From Bifiguratus adelaidae (taxonomy: Eukaryota; Mucoromycota; Endogonomycetes; Endogonales), in contig MVBO01000031.1 in the NCBI GenBank assembly GCA_002261195.1, positions 105,496 through 138,858 on the forward strand: a DNA stretch of 33,363 bases. The letters run 5' to 3'. Below are positions 9,622 to 20,245 of the stretch, piece after piece (within the stretch, counting starts at the first letter, position 1; the number at the start of each line of letters is the position of its first letter). The notes under the pieces are model-generated. The model saw nothing but the letters and a program-made list of their open reading frames with translations, was not told where the DNA came from and did not search any database. The position numbers and the translations under genes are program-made.

Positions 9622-11105
9622 TCACGTCGCTACCAGACTTGCATCTTCCTCTAAGCGTGACCGTTTCCGAAACGACTGTGCCTCCATCGCCATCCGAGCA
9701 GGATCCTTATCTAAATCATCTAGACTAAGCGTCGGTATGGCCTCGTCAATCGATTGTGCATTCGAGGTGTCTTTGGGAGCTGTGATGAGATTCCGATAAA
9801 AGTCCAGCTGACGTTTGAATTCAGCGAATCGGGCCGCATCCGCGGATTGGGGCGAGGTTGGTATGATGGCTGTCTTGGAATCAGGAGTGGGTATGATGGC
9901 AGGATCCGGCTTAGATTGCTCTTGAGGTGAGATGGGCAGAGGGGAAAAGATGTGCATGGGAGGCTGCATACAGGTCCGCGCACTGAGCTCGCTCAGCTTG
10001 CTTCGAAGACCGTCGTTGCGCGCCTCTAGCTGTCGAATGTAGTCCACGGCTTTGAACAAGACAGTTGACTTTGAGTAACTGACTTTGGAGAGCGACGGTA
10101 CAAGTTCTGTTAAATCTTCGAAACCTTGTCGAATAACGTTTCGTCGCTTCTGCTCCGAAGCGATGTGATTCGCCCTCTTTTCATTGTCAGTCAGGAAATC
10201 TCGCCCAGCCTTCTGTCGAGGTTTGGCAGCTGTCTTTGCCTTGCTGCTGTTCTGCTCCTCGGAAGTCGTTGAAGGCCGGGTCTCTGGTTCTGTCTTGAGC
10301 GAAAGCGACGACATGTGTTGGCTGGTCTCAGCGAGATCCTTTGCACCTGCCATCTCTCGCCTAGAGCTCTCCCAAGTCTCAGTCGGACTTTTCCGTCGTT
10401 TGGGAGCCTTGCCGTTGACCACATCGTCCGCAGGAGCCGCTGAGCTTGTAAGTTGAGGTGAAATATCGTGTAAATAAATGTTGGGTAAAGACGAAGCCTC
10501 GCGCATGAACATTCTTTCGGCTGAATGCTCGCTGCCTTGCGGAAGCGAAGTCGAGAGGTTAGGCAAACCATCCGGTAATGCAGGATTGAATTCAAAATCC
10601 TGGTCCAGAAAGAAGTGATCGAGGAATTGCGAAATGTTCTTTTGGTCGGCGTCCGTCAAAAGAGGTGCATTGGAGGCAGGTGGAAGGGGTTGTATGTCGG
10701 AAGGTTGAACAAACAGAGGTGGTAGAGCATCGCCAGAGACATTCATCTCATAGTCGTTCAAATCCCTTGGTAGGGCAGGCGGCGACATGTCCAGCGGGAT
10801 GGGTATCGATACGCTTGGGTCGAGGCCAAAGGAATATTCAAAGTCTACACCCGGATTAATAAAACATGCGCTCTGCTATTCCAAACCGCATTACCTTCAA
10901 AGGCTACTGGCTCACTCAGTTTGGGTGCTGTCGACAGTGGAGCTTCCGAACCATGTTCAGGTACATGGAGCCACCAGGGCATAGGTCCGTCACCATCTTG
11001 CAAGTCGTCATGGACATCTGATGGAGTGTCTTTGCGCTCCAAATGATAATTCCAATCCAACGGAGGCATCTCTGGACTGTTTGATATATTCATACTGTCT
11101 TGCAT
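9622..11105 (-). CDS. bHLH transcription factor
   Basis: Two exons, 11105-10895 and 10844-9622, split by a 50-nt intron (GTAATG…GTGTAG); 477 aa from the ATG at 11105 (MQDSMNISNS). An in-frame ATG at 11189 would add 28 residues, and I cannot decide between them. The N-terminal half is disordered and Pro/Ser/Asp-rich, probably an activation region. A basic helix-loop-helix follows at about 293-345: basic region NHIASEQKRR with the His-Glu-Arg triad that reads CACGTG-type E-boxes, helix 1 NVIRQGFEDLTELVPSL, helix 2 KSTVLFKAVDYIRQLEARN. A basic KAPKRRK upstream may be a nuclear signal. Homologues in this class include the Ino4-like regulators, but the orthologue is not certain. It shares a 163-bp divergent promoter with NDUFB9. 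Confidence 0.85.
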
Positions 11106-11268
11106 CCCCGGACCATGCAAAAGTGTGGGGAAGAGAAGGGTTCGGAACGTCCATCTTTGGCTTCCGTTCAGCCAAAATGATGACATCATAACATTCGTAC
11201 TTTTTCGTATGGTGTGACGTCGACTAAATGGACTCACAACCCAGCCTGTAAGCTTGTTGGTCTGCACC

Positions 11269-11716
11269 ATGTCGGTATCTGGCAATCCGGCCTTTCAAAC
11301 GGCTCATCGGTTATATGTACAGAGTCTGTATAAGCGGTCACTGAAGACATCGCTAGACTGGTATATCCGGCGCGACCTTTGGCGCCAAAAGGCGTTGGAC
11401 ATTCGGGCACAATTCGAGGCGAATAAACACATTACGAGTCCCAAGGAACTGGAGCAAATCTTTGCGCAAACCGAAAAGGAGCTAGACAAGTGGGCTCATC
11501 CCGATCCTTATAAGTGTAAGTTTGCAAGATTAGTAGACGATCTGGACTAATACTAACGCGATCGGCTTGTTCTTTCTAGTCCCTCTCCAACCAGAAGGAT
11601 CCAAGTGGGAGCGCAATATTCCACCAAGGATGGTAAGGACAAACCATGCAAAAGTCATTGGTATGTCAGTGTACTAACGCCTGGGATAGAACTGGGACCA
11701 TATTGGCCATCATTAG
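11269..11716 (+). CDS. NDUFB9: Complex I LYR-motif subunit NDUFB9
   Basis: Accessory subunit of mitochondrial NADH:ubiquinone oxidoreductase, in the membrane arm, which binds acyl carrier protein through its LYR motif. Three exons: 11269-11515, 11580-11632, 11690-11716; 108 aa. Seen: HRLYVQSLYKRSLKTS with the LYR-type motif (LYK with following Arg), DLWRQKALDIRAQFEANK, and the strongly diagnostic HPDPYKFPLQPEGSKWERN, which matches the human HPQPYIFPDSPGGTSYER segment. The last exon adds only NWDHIGHH. That makes it shorter than the animal protein (179 aa), so the 3' end is less certain than the rest. The ATG at 11269 has a good context (ACCATG). It converges on the phosphotransferase gene, 111 bp away. 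Confidence 0.87.
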
Positions 11717-11827
11717 ACGAATTGTGGGTAACAAGGTGTATCTTATGGTGCGACGGATCAAATACAATTATTCAATTCATACCAAAACAATTCCGCTAAC
11801 AAAACGACTCCTACTTTTTTGAGCGCT

Positions 11828-13458
11828 CTATTCCGACTTTTTTTCCTCCTTGTGCTTGATGGTCAGACAGTTGATGTCGAAATAGTCGCAAATGTCGTTA
11901 ATGACAGACAGTGCGAAGAGGGCATACATAAACAAGGCAAAACCAAAACATGCCACAACATACAAGACCTCGTTCAAACCCGAATAGAAAGGTTTGCTGA
12001 GAAGGGAATATCAGCTTTTTGCTGCAGAACATATTCCATAACTTAACTACACTTACGTGTTGGCCAAAAACGGAAGATTGGCATTTACTGCTCCGATCAT
12101 GAGAGGAGCCATCATGATATTGACGTATGGGAATGGCGCTTTTGTGACATGAGCAGTAATAACTTGACCCACGGTGTATCCAAAGGATAATCCAATGTAA
12201 AGAGACCACAAGACACAGTGTTCAGTCACCAACGTAGGCGAGGCGACCAGCCAGGCGTAAGCCAAGAGACTGCAGATGGTAAATGGGATGAGTCCAAGCA
12301 AAGGCTTCATGATGGGCTCCTTTTTGGCTCGCGTGGCCGTTATCACATTGTTGCATCTAGCGAAGAGTCAGCATGATGCGGCTTCAACAAAACTGGACTT
12401 ACGCAGCAGCAATGTTGAAGAGCAGGCCAATGGCACCAAAGACCATGAAGGCTTCATTCAACTTGAAGTTTGCTACGATGTCAGGCAATGGAAGCTTTCC
12501 CCTGGTTACTTCCGACAACGTATGTGTCCATATCTGATTGCCTAGATTTCACCATAAGCACATGTACCTCACGTGAGCTGCTCGGTAATGGCCTACCAAA
12601 TATTCCGCTGATAAAGTGCAGTCCAACAATCATCAAAATACCTTCTACAGGTCCACTAAAAGCGCTAAGGTATAGGGTTCCAGTATGGTATTCTTCCCAA
12701 GTGGAAAGGTAAAAGTTGCAAATACCTAAAGAAACCATCTGTGAGCTCATGCGGGATGGATGTCAAGCTATACAATGACGTTTTCAACTCACATGAAAAT
12801 AGACTCAGTTGAGTATACCAGGAAGATCCAAGCGCAAGTGTCGAGGCCGCTGTGAGCACGCTTAACTAGACATTGAGTCAATACTCATGAAGCCATGGTA
12901 AGTACAAGACTTGACTTACGGTAGTATTGAGAGCATCACAGCCTAGGAGGAGCAATAATCGGGAAGACGAGTTAGATGATGGGGATACGCTTCACAATCC
13001 CACTTACCGTGATCAAACAATTCTCCCAAGGGTCCAGATGTTCCTGTTCGTCTAGCTTGTTTCCCGTCGATCGCATCAAGCGATTGATACACGAAAAGAC
13101 CGACACCAAAGCTATATATACAAACGAGTGAGCGAAAACTGGGGCAGATCCGCGACTACCGTACCTGAAATAGACCCAGTTAGGACATGTTCCCAAGTCC
13201 GGTGAATAATACAAGAGAGTCAAGACGTTGACAATAACGCAAAGAAGCCCCAGCAGGGTTATGAGATTAGGACTGCAAACCGTTTGAGGTAGTGAATCTA
13301 CGGAGCAATGTTGGAACTTACGCGACGGTTTTGGGGAATAACTGGACAAGCCAGTTCCAGTAAGGCGTTAGCACGTAACGTGATACCAACGACTTGTCAG
13401 CTCCGCTGTATTTGTATAAACTCAGGTTCTTCCTGTATCTAGGATCTATAAAGTACAT
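11828..13458 (-). CDS. CPT1: Choline/ethanolamine phosphotransferase (CDP-alcohol phosphatidyltransferase)
   Basis: Final step of the Kennedy pathway: diacylglycerol plus CDP-choline or CDP-ethanolamine gives phosphatidylcholine or -ethanolamine, in the ER/Golgi membrane. Nine exons: 13458-13322, 13272-13165, 13111-13008, 12942-12920, 12865-12793, 12725-12597, 12541-12403, 12356-12057, 11996-11828; 393 aa. Seen: N-terminal family block [21 protein letters not shown]; the catalytic motif DG-x2-AR-x8-G-x3-D-x3-D (D97, G98, A101, R102, G111, D115, D119); [18 protein letters not shown]; and many membrane helices. The fourth exon is just 23 nt and supplies the last catalytic Asp. Sequence alone does not separate choline (Cpt1) from ethanolamine (Ept1) preference. 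The ATG at 13458 is chosen because [12 protein letters not shown] aligns with the family start. Confidence 0.93.
12920..12942 (-). other. 23-nt exon carrying the last catalytic Asp of the phosphotransferase
   Basis: Flanked by CCTAG acceptor and GTAAGT donor on the minus strand. It encodes the end of a Gly codon plus CDALNTT. Removing it shifts the frame and deletes Asp119 of the catalytic motif, so it must be included for activity. Confidence 0.85.
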
Positions 13459-13529
13459 CGTGAAAGAACCGAGTATTCTTGCGTGCCCCCTTTTGGGCAT
13501 TCAAATTTTGTCCATTGATTTTGACGGCA

Positions 13530-15003
13530 TCAAAAGAGAGAGGCCAGGGCAGCTAGTCCCGACTTCTTCTTTGTACGTTTCCGTTGCGCAAACTTGATAG
13601 ATTTGCTGGCTGGCTTGCCTGCTGCCGTAACATCCTCACTTGAACTTGCGGAGCCATCAGTATCCTCATCGGAACTGGATGTGGTATCGTCATCTTCGAC
13701 CGTCTCCTGTCTCTTGTGCTCTGCCGTTGTTGTTTTGCTTGTGAGAGACCTATCTGAAGGTAGACGCGTAAACGTTGTGGTTGCGGCGAGCTGTGATAGA
13801 GACGGAAATCTCGACAACCCCGTTCGCGGTGAAGGAGAATGTTGAGGTGGTGGATTGACTGGAACATATTTCGAGTTCATGATCTTGTTGGTCTGCGCAG
13901 GCCGTTCCTCTTCATCACTGGTGTCATCAGATTCGGCGGTAGCGTCCGACAATATACCGTTCATTGCACCTGGGTCCTCGTGCTCTTCATCGTCTTGCTC
14001 TGGTTTGTCCTGTTCGTCCTTGTGTGCGGTTACAACGGTTGGTGGCTTTGGAATAACAGAATCCGGAAGATCGCTGAATTCGTCAAAGGCAGCTGAACTA
14101 GTACCAGCGGCTCGCAGAGCATCGCCATCGGACTCGTCTTCATTATCACTGTCTTCGGATGTGGTTGAACTGGATGCAGAGTCCTCAAACTCATCCGCGG
14201 AGGCATCATCTTCGGTTGTTGAAGGTTCCTGTCGCGTGCTTAGTTTGCGAACGGGCAGGTCTGGTGAAGGAGCGCGAGAACTTCCTCCGGACGTCAGATT
14301 CGGCCGGGAAAGGGCGGCATCGTCAGTCAGGTAAGACGCATCACTATCCTGGCCGGGGTTCTCAAACACTTTGTCGTTCACAATACTTAAATCAGGTTTT
14401 GATGCTTGTTTGTCTGCCGTTGTGCCTTTGGAGGGGGTGCGACTGCTTGCTTCATCCATGTGCTGCGGTTTACGATCAGGTCTATGTTCAATTGTAACAA
14501 CGAAAGCTTACCTTATCAGCAATCTCATTCTGTATACCATTGCCGTGCTCCAAAGGATGTTCGGAATCGCTGTCATTTTTTGGCCGTTTGGAATTACCAG
14601 GTGTCCCAAAACCTGACAACACTGGATCAATGTGGCTGTCGTTACGTCTTTCGGGGGTGATGTAGACATTGGTGCGCGAATTAATTTGATCTGGCGGCAG
14701 AACACCATTATACCGAGGAGTATTGGGAAGACGTGAGTTGCCGTTGCCATATCTTGTCCGCTTTGTGACGCCAATCAATTCAATATCTCCGTTCGCATCG
14801 CGCTCCCGCTTGCTAGTATACATGAATGGTGGTGTAAGTTGAGTTCGTTGTGGTTGTGATATGGTCACATTGACCGTGGCTCCATCCTCAAAGGCGTCTT
14901 GAATCTGATAGTCGTCATCAATATCACAATGGTCCGCATCTTGAAGCAGGGATGTCTTTAGCGGACTGTGACTCGTTTTAGAATACAGAACCGCGTCTAC
15001 CAT
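13530..15003 (-). CDS. Acidic Ser-rich disordered protein, function unknown
   Basis: Two exons, 15003-14512 and 14462-13530, split by a 49-nt intron (GTAAGC…CCGCAG); 474 aa. I do not recognise a domain. Seen: an N-terminal segment with SPLKTSLL and a DDDYQIQDAFEDG stretch; a middle part with IELIGVTKRTRYGNG; long Ser/Asp/Glu-rich tracts (for example SSSTTSEDSDNEDESDGD); Ser-Pro sites that could be phosphorylated; and a conserved-looking basic tail KFAQRKRTKKKSGLAALASLF. The basic runs suggest a nuclear protein. Composition alone gives no function. It is divergent from prefoldin subunit 1 with 294 bp between starts, and its stop lies 71 bp from the start of the phosphotransferase on the same strand. 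Confidence 0.75.
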
Positions 15004-15297
15004 GCCTCAACACTCACGCTTCATGACGGTAGAGTTTTCGCCACTTTTCTTCAATCTCTTTCTTGAGGTTTGACACGTGTCCTCGGCCGTCGGTCAGCAA
15101 CAGAAATCGCTTGAGACATGTTCTCCCCTTATCCTTTGCCTCATGACCAGCAGTATTCTCCTCTGTAACTGAGACGCAGACCTGTAACCTCATTGCTGCT
15201 GTCTAGTCCCAAATGTATAGAATGTCTAGAGTGTTCATTGGGTGCCAAAGGTCGACCCGAAAACAGCAAAAATTTGGCGTTGCGAGTTAAGAACGCG

Positions 15298-15769
15298 ATG
15301 GCAACACTCTCTGATGAGACAGTGCGACGGGTATGGTTCATGTGTGAGGGAGTTAAGCATCAGACTAATGCTCTTTACAGGTGTTTATGGAGGTGCAGAA
15401 CAAACTCATTGAGAGCAATCGTCAAGTCAACTCCATCAAAACTCAAATCGCGTCAAAGGAGAGGGAGAAGAAGCTGGCCGAGTTGACACTACGAGAGCTC
15501 AATACCTTGCAGGATGATACACCGACCTATAAACCAATTGGAAAGATGTATGTATAACGGTTGACCAACGGGTTTGCGATATGTTCTCATGACTTAACAG
15601 GTTTTGCGTAGCTCCGCTACGGGACTTGAAGGCATCCTATGCAACAAGATCAAAAACAGTAGAGGAGGAAGTCAAGGTACTCGAGAAATCAAAAAAATAC
15701 TGGGAGCGGAGTGCAGAGGACGCTCAAGGCAATTTGCGAGATATACTGGGCGGACCAAGGACCATGTAA
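15298..15769 (+). CDS. PFD1: Prefoldin subunit 1
   Basis: Beta-class subunit of the prefoldin hexamer, which holds unfolded actin and tubulin and hands them to the CCT chaperonin. Three exons: 15298-15330, 15381-15547, 15601-15769; 122 aa, the same length as human PFDN1. Seen: first coiled-coil helix (MATLSDETVRRVFMEVQNKL, ESNRQVNSIKTQI), the beta-hairpin region with TYKPIGKMF (human NMYEGVGRMF), then the second helix ending KSKKYWERSAEDAQGNLRDIL, which mirrors the human KKSYLERSVKEAEDNIREML. Each exon join restores the frame. The 3' end converges on GID4, with 151 bp between the stop codons. Confidence 0.95.
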
Positions 15770-15920
15770 ACCGAGATAGAGTATACACAATGTAATGTAT
15801 TGCTGAAACTACACTGTTGTTACATAAGTCTGCATAATGTACACGGGCGGGTGATTATACGATCAAAGCGTTCAAATGTGCGCAACTCTCACATGCGTTC
15901 TCGTCTAGTTCGAGATCTGG

Positions 15921-16883
15921 CTACCGAAATTCAAAGGTTGGAAAGGAGCTCTCCTCTACGTGGCGAAGCGACAAGTGTTGATACCTAGACGGTACGAATG
16001 AGCTGTTGTTCGAGATTGCGACTCACAACTTCTTACCATTCAGATTGATTGTGGAAATAGAATCCAGAAAATTGTCCCGTACTCTTTTGAAAGCAAATGT
16101 AGTAAAAACCCTCAAAACTGGCGCCAAGAATGCGTCCACGGTGATCAGGCACCAAAAAATATTCCTTCCAGCGCATAAAGATGAAGTCGGATGAATGCAT
16201 GTCGTACTTGAATCCAGGAGTATTGAAGTCGCGTATGTAAGGTTCAAAAGCGGGAAATCGTTGCTGACAAATCATGTCGAACATTAGGTACGATACTTGT
16301 AACAGGCGGAACTGACTTACCCAGTGCATGGTGTCGGTGTGCTCCGAGGCCTCCCATTTGCCTGTGAGAAAAGAATACTTGGGACCTATCAACTCCGCTG
16401 AGAAAAAGGTAGTCAATTCGGGATAATCGCTAGTGAGACCTTTGATATGCAGGTAACCGCACAAGAAAGACTCTGAGAGATCGACATGCTGCAGAAACTG
16501 TCTCAGTACCTGCATCGGAAGGCATTCATGCTAACACCTACTTGTATGTCAACCGCAACTTCATAGCTGTTCTTGAGGCTTTTCTGCTCTCCGACGAAAC
16601 GCGAACCGGAATACAGAGCACCGCTATGAAGTGGAATCAGCCTCCTGGAAGACAAGTCTACAGAGCAAGTATTTGCAGAGAAGTCTGGTTCCTTGCCATC
16701 TTCCAAAGCATACTTGCGGTCGCCCTTGGTGTCTTGCTCGGCATGTTCACGCTCCGACCTTCTGTATGACTTGGACAGTTTGCTTCGTTTCGCTACGTCG
16801 TTATGCCGTCGACCATCTACTTCATCGATACATGGTGAGATGCCTTCTCTGTCGGCACCTCTTATCGTGGCTGGACTTGGCAT
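15921..16883 (-). CDS. GID4: GID4/VID24, substrate receptor of the GID/CTLH ubiquitin ligase
   Basis: GID4 is a beta-barrel that binds N-terminal proline or hydrophobic degrons (in yeast, gluconeogenic enzymes) and brings them to the GID E3 ligase. Exons: 16883-16542, 16488-16321, 16263-16037, 15984-15921; 266 aa. Seen: LYSGSRFVGEQKSLKNSYEV, FLCGYLHIKGLTSDYPELTT, FFSAELIG, the very diagnostic DFIFMRWKEYFLVPDH, GASFEGFYYICFQKSTG, and the ending WYQHLSLRHV…FEFR, as in human GID4. The N-terminal ~85 residues are charged and disordered. The ATG at 16958 is an alternative start (25 more residues). The intron at 16264-16320 is 57 nt, in frame and stop-free, so an unspliced form would insert 19 residues in the barrel. 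Confidence 0.94.
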
Positions 16884-16957
16884 CGTGGGATAAGTCACAG
16901 ATGACTCTGTTGGGTGAAAAACTCTTTTAGCCTTTAGGGGGGTTTCGAGATCACGCA

Positions 16958-16970
16958 TTACCCTAACCCT
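16958..16970 (-). promoter_or_regulatory. Telomere-repeat-like box at the GID4 5' end
   Basis: On the minus strand the sequence is AGGGTTAGGGTAA, about two TTAGGG units, ending exactly at the upstream in-frame ATG (16958) and 75 bp before the preferred one. In fungi TTAGGG boxes in promoters can bind Tbf1/TRF-type factors. Function here is inferred. Confidence 0.45.
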
Positions 16971-17449
16971 GAACTGTACATTAGACAAAGCTGCTCATCT
17001 ATCAAGCTTTCTCTCCTTCTCTTGTTGGATACACTCTCCGCGGAGAGTGCATACGTGCGGATGTATGAATGTATGCTGTGCTGATGGACGTGTCTCTGAC
17101 CATCCTAATGGCTAGGTCGATGCATTACACGTCCGGTAAGTTATATTTATACGCTCCGAGAATAATGAAGCTCAAGCAAGCTATATGCAGGATTCGACCG
17201 CCGATTCTTGTGGATGACATGTCTTCCTTAAACGATATCTGTGAAGGCCTTTAAAGATTGGCGTTGTGGCCAACGCCTACGCTCGGAGTTGATGCGGTGA
17301 AAGCATCGGTCGGCTGGCAAGCCAAAGTTCACGAAAGTAACATCGTCGGCACCAACCAAGTGAGCTGAAAGTGGATTCCGAAAACGACCAACTGCCCGCG
17401 CTCCATACTACGCTTTTTGCCAGGTTCTCTCCTCCTTCACCACTTCTAC

Positions 17450-19430
17450 AGCTTGAGCTCTCCACAGGATCGTCCATCCTTACCACGGCAAAAGGTTATC
17501 GAAGCTCCGCCCGAGCAAGTGATTGTCTCGAATTAGAGACTGAAGGCGATTCCACAAATCAAAGCAGCGTTCGAGGCAAATGCGCTTTTTCAACTCGGCC
17601 TGATTCGAACCTATCGTGTTCGGTGGGTACACATTGGCGTGAATTGTTCACGTCGAACAGCTGTCTTCCTAGTTCTCTGACGGCTGCCTCCAGCCCCAAT
17701 ACGTGTCGCTTTTGTGAGCGAACGTGCAAACACTCACGCGACCTCAGAAATTACCTGAAAACGCGCGAAGGTAAGCAGGAAATGGCCATGCGCACGCAAG
17801 GCGGAGGTGTCAACAGGAGGTTTATGAGTGTTTCATAGGTGTTACAGTGGTGACTCGCGGTCACGGGCACTACAGGCCTAAGACCCTCACAGGTAGGTGA
17901 TCGCACGGTGTTAAATATCAAACTTCACAAGAGAGCTAAATCCGGTATATAGTTTCATAGACGTATCTACACTCATCATGAGTGAGAAGCCGACAAAACT
18001 CACTTCCGCTGCGTGGTCAGCTGGGATATGTTGAAGATAGTGTCCGACCTTGCTCAACATCTCAACTCTCGATACACTTTTTCCCACGGTTCGGCATCAG
18101 GAGAATTGCGATAGGCTTGGGATTTTGCGTCAAGGAATACACACCTGACTATTCACATTGCTAGCCGATGCCCAGAGAAGCTCCTCAAAATCCTGATGCG
18201 TGCCAAGGAATTCAACCTTGGAGCTCCGGCGGCCAAGCACCGGTCTCCCAACAAACCCAAATTCTCCGCGCGCACCCAAAGCTCCCTTCATTCCAAATGG
18301 GACCACAAGATGGGCATTGCCGAAACGCCCAATCTTCCGGACGACTTCCTGCGGAACTACCACCAAACCCGAACGGAGAGCAAAGGTCTCTCTCCTCCCT
18401 CCAGGCGTTCCCTTGGACTTACCAGCACCTTTGCAAGGTCCTTACCGACTCCACCAAAGTGGACTTCCTCATATATTTCTTCGCACAGACTACCCCCTTC
18501 AAGGAGCCGCCGACGAAGACGCCAAGATGTTCGAGTTCGTCACGGTCGCTTTTCACCAATACTTCATTCTTCCACAGCAAACGATTCCGTTGAGAGACGA
18601 GGAGAGAGAACATGGACCAAGCGGGTATTACCAATCTTCGCAAAACTTTGGGACCCTCACCCAGCTTGTCAGCTTTAACTGATAAACAAAATACAATTGA
18701 CTTTACAGCGTCACAATTGTTCTGTTTACGCTCACCTCTCTCTCTCTCTTTGCAATTGCGAGACAATGCTGAAGTTACGAAGGGCAGTCAAGGCTGATCC
18801 GAACACTTGGGCTCCTCCTACCTCCAGGTATGCCGATGGCATCAGCAGAACCATGCTGGGGCGTGAGAGTATCATCCTGGAATGCTCAGGCGGTGCCGAG
18901 GAGGAGGACGAGGTCTATACACTGGAGGACACCTTGAAACTCTTACAATCGGCGTCCGAAATCTTGCGTGTCGAATATTTGGAGATGGCCGATGCCTCCC
19001 TGAGGACGATGAGAGGAAGACGGGTGTTGTGCGTCCAATCCATCCGGCGCACCATGACTCTGAGTGCTCTTTCCGTCCATGATACAAGGTCTCATAGTGT
19101 CATCGAGTTGTGGAGCGCCGACAGCCGTGAGTTTTGGGAAGAGCGCGTCAATGGTTCAGGGTGTTTGAGCTGATGGCAATGCGAATGTAAGATATTGAGC
19201 TTCGCCTTTTCGTTTGATGCTGTCTGACTTCTTACCAATAGCTCGAGCTGCGGGAGAAGGAAGATATCAGGACCAATTGGAGGCAGAGCAAGCACCGATG
19301 GCGGTGCCTTTGCCTAAGAAGGTTCGGAACCTGCTGCATGTTGGTGAGATCAAGGTTATTGTCTATGAACTTGCGCAGGTGCGCAAGCCTCAGTTATCTT
19401 GCCACAGATCGTAGGAACCAATTTCCTACA
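17450..19430 (+). pseudogene. Frameshifted coding relic of an unknown protein family
   Basis: No intact gene, but several stretches look like former coding sequence on the plus strand in shifting frames. About 17480-17680 one frame reads PPEQVIV, stop, then RLKAIPQIKAAFEANALFQL and TYRVRWVHIGV. About 18430-18600 DSTKVDFLIYFFAQTTPFK continues one frame over as DEDAKMFEFVTVAFHQYF. From 18790 to 19140 an open frame of roughly 115 codons holds TLEDTLKLLQSASEILRVEY and HSVIELWSADSREFWEE, then shifts frame to QWFRVFELMAMRM before a GTAAGA donor-like site. A piece near 19310-19380 reads KKVRNLLHV…VIVYELAQV. I do not recognise the family; the pattern fits an old copy of a large multi-copy accessory gene. 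The ends are approximate. Confidence 0.4.
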
Positions 19431-20245
19431 GGCCTTAATGGACATTGCTGCTGAGAGGGAGGATTGAGATAAAGGCAAGGTGGTCGCATTTCTTACCATC
19501 TTGCAGAGGGCCAGCAAGAATAGTGTGATTGAGAAATCAGTCGGAACCAATCGCTCCTAACGGACCACTGTAAGTGCCCAGGTAAGTGCTCAATTTGCAC
19601 CTGTAGATACGGAGATAAGGATTATCGCGCTTCGGAAATTACCGACCTTGAGCGGCGTTCGAACAAAGTCACCTTGCTTGGTATGAAGTTCAAGTGATGG
19701 CTGGAAACGTCCTTTGCGCGAAAGATATTCTGATTAGCCCGAACCGAGGTCAAACATGGAGGCTCGCGTCTTACCTCTTGATATCTCTTTACACCTCTTC
19801 GTACCATTAAGCACGTTCAAAAGACCTTTCAGGTTCATCATTGCTTTTTCGCTCCGTCTGTTCCCCTATCCATTGTCTGGTCTTCCTGACCAATCAACTG
19901 TCGCTCCAGAAAATTGGCGCAAACGGGTTAAAAAGAGATGTATGAATCAGCTTGGAGTTTCCTTCGCGCTCAAAGTCCCCGTACTTGTAGGAGAGTGAAA
20001 GATGTGTTGACGTAGGCCATAGCAAAGTTTAATCGTGGTGCATCTCGAGCTTAGATCTGCAAACACCCAAGTCACCATACGGACGAAACCCGATGGCAAG
20101 TTCCTTTCGAGATAAAGATAGGCGCAAAAGTCAACGGCCAAACAAGGCAAAGCAGGAACTAATCCGCCATTTTCTCACGTCTCGATGTTGCGTTATAAAA
20201 TGGCGATACCCAATTATCTCTGTATTTTCATTTAGTATGTACAAG
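19431..20245. other. Gene-free stretch before LUC7
   Basis: About 0.8 kb with only short, low-information open frames on both strands and no splice-joined coding that I could build. It is the 3' flank of LUC7 plus the right end of the relic region. I see no RNA gene or clear repeat. Confidence 0.5.

Noticed and set aside
17600-17640. GGTTCGAATC (minus strand) resembling a tRNA T-loop
   Set aside because: The flanking bases do not form the five-pair T stem and no D arm or acceptor stem can be drawn.
17371-17838. 155-codon open frame as an intact gene
   Set aside because: Its composition is random-like with no domain, while another frame of the same DNA carries protein-like relic segments; treated as part of the decayed region.
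18168-18682. Three overlapping long open frames as intact genes
   Set aside because: They overlap in the same GC-rich DNA, and the protein-like sequence switches between frames, indicating a relic rather than a gene.
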